A DNA stretch of 25,536 bases from CALLVY01 sp937899855 (GTDB lineage: Bacteria; Bacteroidota; Bacteroidia; Chitinophagales; Saprospiraceae), in contig JBCBQC010000093.1 in assembly GCA_039820405.1 (NCBI GenBank), positions 1-25,536 of the forward strand, in the 5' to 3' direction. The position numbers and the translations under genes were made by a program. Every line of letters starts with the position of its first letter. The stretch's first letter is position 1. The notes beneath the pieces were generated by a model. It worked only from the letters and a program-made list of their open reading frames with translations, had not been told where the DNA came from and made no database searches. This document shows positions 22,736-25,536 of this stretch, in pieces.

Positions 22736-25536
22736 TTATTTAAAGTCAATGTTTACTCCGAAAAGGAAGGTCCGAGCCCGCGGGTAGGCCGCAAAATCAA
22801 TACCGTAGGAGAGGTTGCCCCCGAAAGCCAGCGGCGTATTGACCTCCGGATCGTAACCCGTGTACTCCGTCAGGACAAACAGGTTCTGCCCCGTGACGTA
22901 GAGGCGCGCTCTCGACAGCCAGTTGTTTTCTCCAAGCGGCAGGTTGTAGCCGATCGTCAGGTTGTTGAGCCGCAGAAAGGCGCCCTCTTCGAGGAAAAAG
23001 CTGGAAGCTCCGGGCGGGATGACCCCGTCGGCATCGGCGATGCGCTGGGAAACGTTGCCCCCAAAGTTGCTCAGGAAGTTGTCCGTCGCATTGTAAATTT
23101 GATTGCCCGTCACCCCGGAGAGGTTAAACGAAAGGTCCAGGTCTTTGTAGCGCAGGTAATTGTTGATCCCGTATACAAAATCGGGAATACCCGAACCCAA
23201 GACTTCGCGCTCGGTGGAGGTGGCGTCGCCATTGTCGACGGGTAGGAAAAAAGTACCCAAAGACTCGCCGTCGCGGATGACCTGGGTGAGCGTACCGTTG
23301 ATACTTCTACCGCTGAGGATACCGGTAAAAATTTCGCGGCCGTCGGGGAAGGATACCGAATTGGAGGTAAAGGTCCCGTTGACGTCGACGCTCCAGGATA
23401 CCGATTTGGTATTGATCAATTGCGAGCCCAGGAAGATCTCGAGACCGGAGTTGGTAATTTCTCCGGGTAGGTTGATCCACTTTTGGGAGATCGCGGGGGG
23501 CTCCGAATCGACCAAGAGCAAGGGATCGGTATTGACCTTATTGAAAAAGTCGAGGCTACCGTACAGCTTACTATCCGCCAGGGCAAAATCAACCCCCACG
23601 TTAAACTGCGTACTGACTTCCCACTTCAAATCGGGATTGGCCTCCCGTACGCGGGAGACGCCGTTTTGCGTCACCTGGAACGTTTCCTGCGTCGCCTTGT
23701 TGGGAATCTCTTGGTTACCGGTTTGCCCCCAACCCACGCGCAGGCGCAAGTCGTCCAGAACATCTAAGTTCATGCTCTTGCTGATGCGCCAGGCCGCGGC
23801 CACGGCGGGGAAGTAGCCCCAACGGTTGTTGCTACCAAACTTGGAAGAGCCATCGGCCCGAATGGAGGCGGTCAGCATGTAGGTATCGTCAAAGGAATAG
23901 TTGACCCGGGCAAAGACCGACTCCAACTTATTGATCTCCCGGGTGCCGTCGGGATTGGTCCCGGTCGTGGTTCCCACAATCGTGGTCGCATTCCCTGGAT
24001 CATCGGAAGCGCTGATGCTCGGTACCAGGAAATTGCTACTGGCGATGTTAAAGGTATTGAACTCAAACTCCTGATAGGCGTGCCCCAACAGGAAGTCAAA
24101 ATTGTTTTTCTGAACGACCCGACGGTAGGTGACAAAGTTTTCCACCAGCGCGTTGGTCGCCGCAATGGTCGCAAAATTATAGGAACCGTTGTTGATGTTG
24201 ATGCCCTCCAGGTTGTTCGGCGACAATTCCTGCTCCCGGGTGGCGTTCGAACGGTCGACCCCAAAGTTGACTTGGTACTTCAGCCCATCCACGATGGTCA
24301 GCGAGGCCGCAATATTGGCCAGCAAACGGTCGGTCCGAGTCGCATCGTTCCAGGCATCCAGAAAGCCCACGGGGTTGGTGGGGCCCGCCGAGAAATCGCC
24401 GTTGGCATCGCGGATTGGCCGTCCGGGGTCGGCGGAAAGCGTATTGGTAATCAATTCCCCGTCGGTATCGGCCACGTCGGAACGCGGGATGCCATTATCG
24501 ATGACGTGACTACCGATGAGGTTCATGTCGATGCGGAGGCGGTTGTCGGGCAAGGCAAAGACCCGGCTGTTCAAACGGCCGGTGTAGCGACGCAGACGGC
24601 TCTTGTCGATGATGCCTTCCTGATCCAACAGACTCAGCGAAGCGCGGTAACTGGCCCGGTCGCTGCCGCCGGAATAGGAAAGGTTGTGGTTCTGCGAAAG
24701 GGCCGAGCGGGTAATCTCATCCTGCCAATCCGTCCCGGAGCCGCTGCCCACCAGATCGATCTTATTGGCGAGGGAGGCGGTACCTACGTAACCGTTGTAC
24801 GACACCTTGGCCGCACCGGGTTTTCCTTTTTTCGTCGTAATCAAGATGACCCCATTGGAACCCCGCGACCCATAAATGGCGGTGGCGGAGGCATCCTTGA
24901 GGACGTCGATCGATTCGATGTCGTCCGGGTTGAGAAAATTCAGGGGATTTTTAGCGGCCGCTACGTTTCCGGCATTACTACCTACCACGTTGGCACTCCC
25001 CGGCGTGATGGCGTCATTGCTCAGGGCGACCCCGTCGATGACGTAGAGAGGGCTGTTGCCACTTCGCAGCGACCCCGCCCCCCGGATGGATACGTCGATC
25101 GCGGCTCCGGGCTCTCCACTCGATGAAGTGACCCGTACGCCCGGAATTTTGGCCTGGAGCAACTGCTCGGGAGAGGCGATGATCCCCACGTTAAAGTTGG
25201 CCGACTCCAGGGAAGAAATGGCACCGGTCACCTCCGTCTTCTTCTTTTCGGCGTAGCCCACCACAACGATTTCATCCAGCGTAGTCTCGGAGCGCAGGAT
25301 GACGGACACTTCGGTCCGTCCGTCGAGGCTGATCCGTTGCGATTCGTACCCCGTGTAGGAAAACACGAGGACGGCACTACTGACGTCCGTCACCGCGAGG
25401 GAGAATTTTCCGTCGAGATCGGTGACCGTTCCCCGTTGGGTATTCTCAATCAGTACCGAAGCGCCGATCAAGGTCTCGCCATTGTCATCCGATACGAGGC
25501 CGCTGACGGTCGTTTGGGCGTCGATGGTGAAGTACG
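22736..25536 (-). CDS. susC-like: SusC/RagA-family TonB-dependent outer-membrane receptor, N-terminus beyond window
   Basis: 932 visible residues; the frame is open past position 25536, so the TTG at 25471 is not the start. The visible N-terminus is a carboxypeptidase-regulatory-like domain (TVSGLVSDDNGETLIGASV ... GTVTDLDGKFSL). The plug domain follows, with the SusC hallmarks IRGAGSLRSGNSPLYVIDGVAL and DASATAIYGSRGSNGVILITTKKGK. The rest is a ~700-residue beta-barrel ending in RTFLFGVNIDFK with a terminal aromatic. It imports a TonB-dependent substrate captured by the SusD partner. Missing sequence should include the signal peptide and possibly an N-terminal extension. Confidence 0.95.
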   Translation of the reverse strand, partial: YFTIDAQTTVSGLVSDDNGETLIGASVLIENTQRGTVTDLDGKFSLAVTDVSSAVLVFSYTGYESQRISLDGRTEVSVILRSETTLDEIVVVGYAEKKKTEVTGAISSLESANFNVGIIASPEQLLQAKIPGVRVTSSSGEPGAAIDVSIRGAGSLRSGNSPLYVIDGVALSNDAITPGSANVVGSNAGNVAAAKNPLNFLNPDDIESIDVLKDASATAIYGSRGSNGVILITTKKGKPGAAKVSYNGYVGTASLANKIDLVGSGSGTDWQDEITRSALSQNHNLSYSGGSDRASYRASLSLLDQEGIIDKSRLRRYTGRLNSRVFALPDNRLRIDMNLIGSHVIDNGIPRSDVADTDGELITNTLSADPGRPIRDANGDFSAGPTNPVGFLDAWNDATRTDRLLANIAASLTIVDGLKYQVNFGVDRSNATREQELSPNNLEGININNGSYNFATIAATNALVENFVTYRRVVQKNNFDFLLGHAYQEFEFNTFNIASSNFLVPSISASDDPGNATTIVGTTTGTNPDGTREINKLESVFARVNYSFDDTYMLTASIRADGSSKFGSNNRWGYFPAVAAAWRISKSMNLDVLDDLRLRVGWGQTGNQEIPNKATQETFQVTQNGVSRVREANPDLKWEVSTQFNVGVDFALADSKLYGSLDFFNKVNTDPLLLVDSEPPAISQKWINLPGEITNSGLEIFLGSQLINTKSVSWSVDVNGTFTSNSVSFPDGREIFTGILSGRSINGTLTQVIRDGESLGTFFLPVDNGDATSTEREVLGSGIPDFVYGINNYLRYKDLDLSFNLSGVTGNQIYNATDNFLSNFGGNVSQRIADADGVIPPGASSFFLEEGAFLRLNNLTIGYNLPLGENNWLSRARLYVTGQNLFVLTEYTGYDPEVNTPLAFGGNLSYGIDFAAYPRARTFLFGVNIDFK

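Overview
The window suggests a GC-rich member of the Bacteroidota, probably a Saprospiria/Lewinella-like lineage. The evidence is a SusC/SusD pair, a secreted protein with a type IX secretion (T9SS) C-terminal sorting domain, -7 promoter boxes close to TAnnTTTG, and start codons without Shine-Dalgarno sequences. The genus assignment is inference.

Layout. (1) 1-2551, minus strand: a two-gene unit encoding a T9SS-sorted secreted protein followed by an exported alpha/beta hydrolase (esterase/lipase-like, cut by the window edge). (2) 2552-3918: an intergenic region with three identical-architecture inverted repeats (TGTTCG-N7-CGAACA) spaced exactly 41 bp apart, then a plus-strand HTH regulator. 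(3) 3906-18125, minus strand: a long, tightly packed eight-gene array. In transcription order it holds a Hint-domain protein, five large beta-rich proteins of one unrecognised paralogous family, a fusion of an aromatic-prenyltransferase-like half to an alpha/alpha-toroid half carrying DVDD, and a sixth member of the paralogous family. None of the products has a visible signal peptide. A 162-bp palindromic element sits at the 3' end of the fusion gene and encodes its last 40 residues. (4) 18126-20820: an AraC-type regulator, a 131-residue protein with a C33/H48 pair compatible with a CheD/CNF1-type deamidase, and a CdtB-like (cytolethal distending toxin B / DNase I fold) nuclease without a signal peptide. 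(5) 20938-25536, minus strand: a SusD-like lipoprotein and the C-terminal 932 residues of a SusC-like TonB-dependent receptor, closed by a strong intrinsic terminator.

How the pieces connect. The most informative regulatory signal is a 39-bp block found twice (36 of 39 bases identical): once upstream of the Hint/paralog operon and once upstream of the CdtB-like gene. Each copy has two direct repeats of TTGGCAAGATYGTG exactly 21 bp apart. Each is followed at the same distance by a TACCTTT -7 box. This is the architecture of an AraC-family activator site, and an AraC-family gene lies between the two targets. The beta-protein operon and the CdtB-like nuclease therefore look like one regulon. The candidate undescribed system is a co-regulated set of signal-less toxin-like proteins (CdtB-like, perhaps a deamidase), a Hint autoprocessing protein, a prenyltransferase/cyclase-like enzyme and six structural-looking beta-sandwich paralogs. 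Assembly into a particle or delivery apparatus is a hypothesis, not something the sequence proves.
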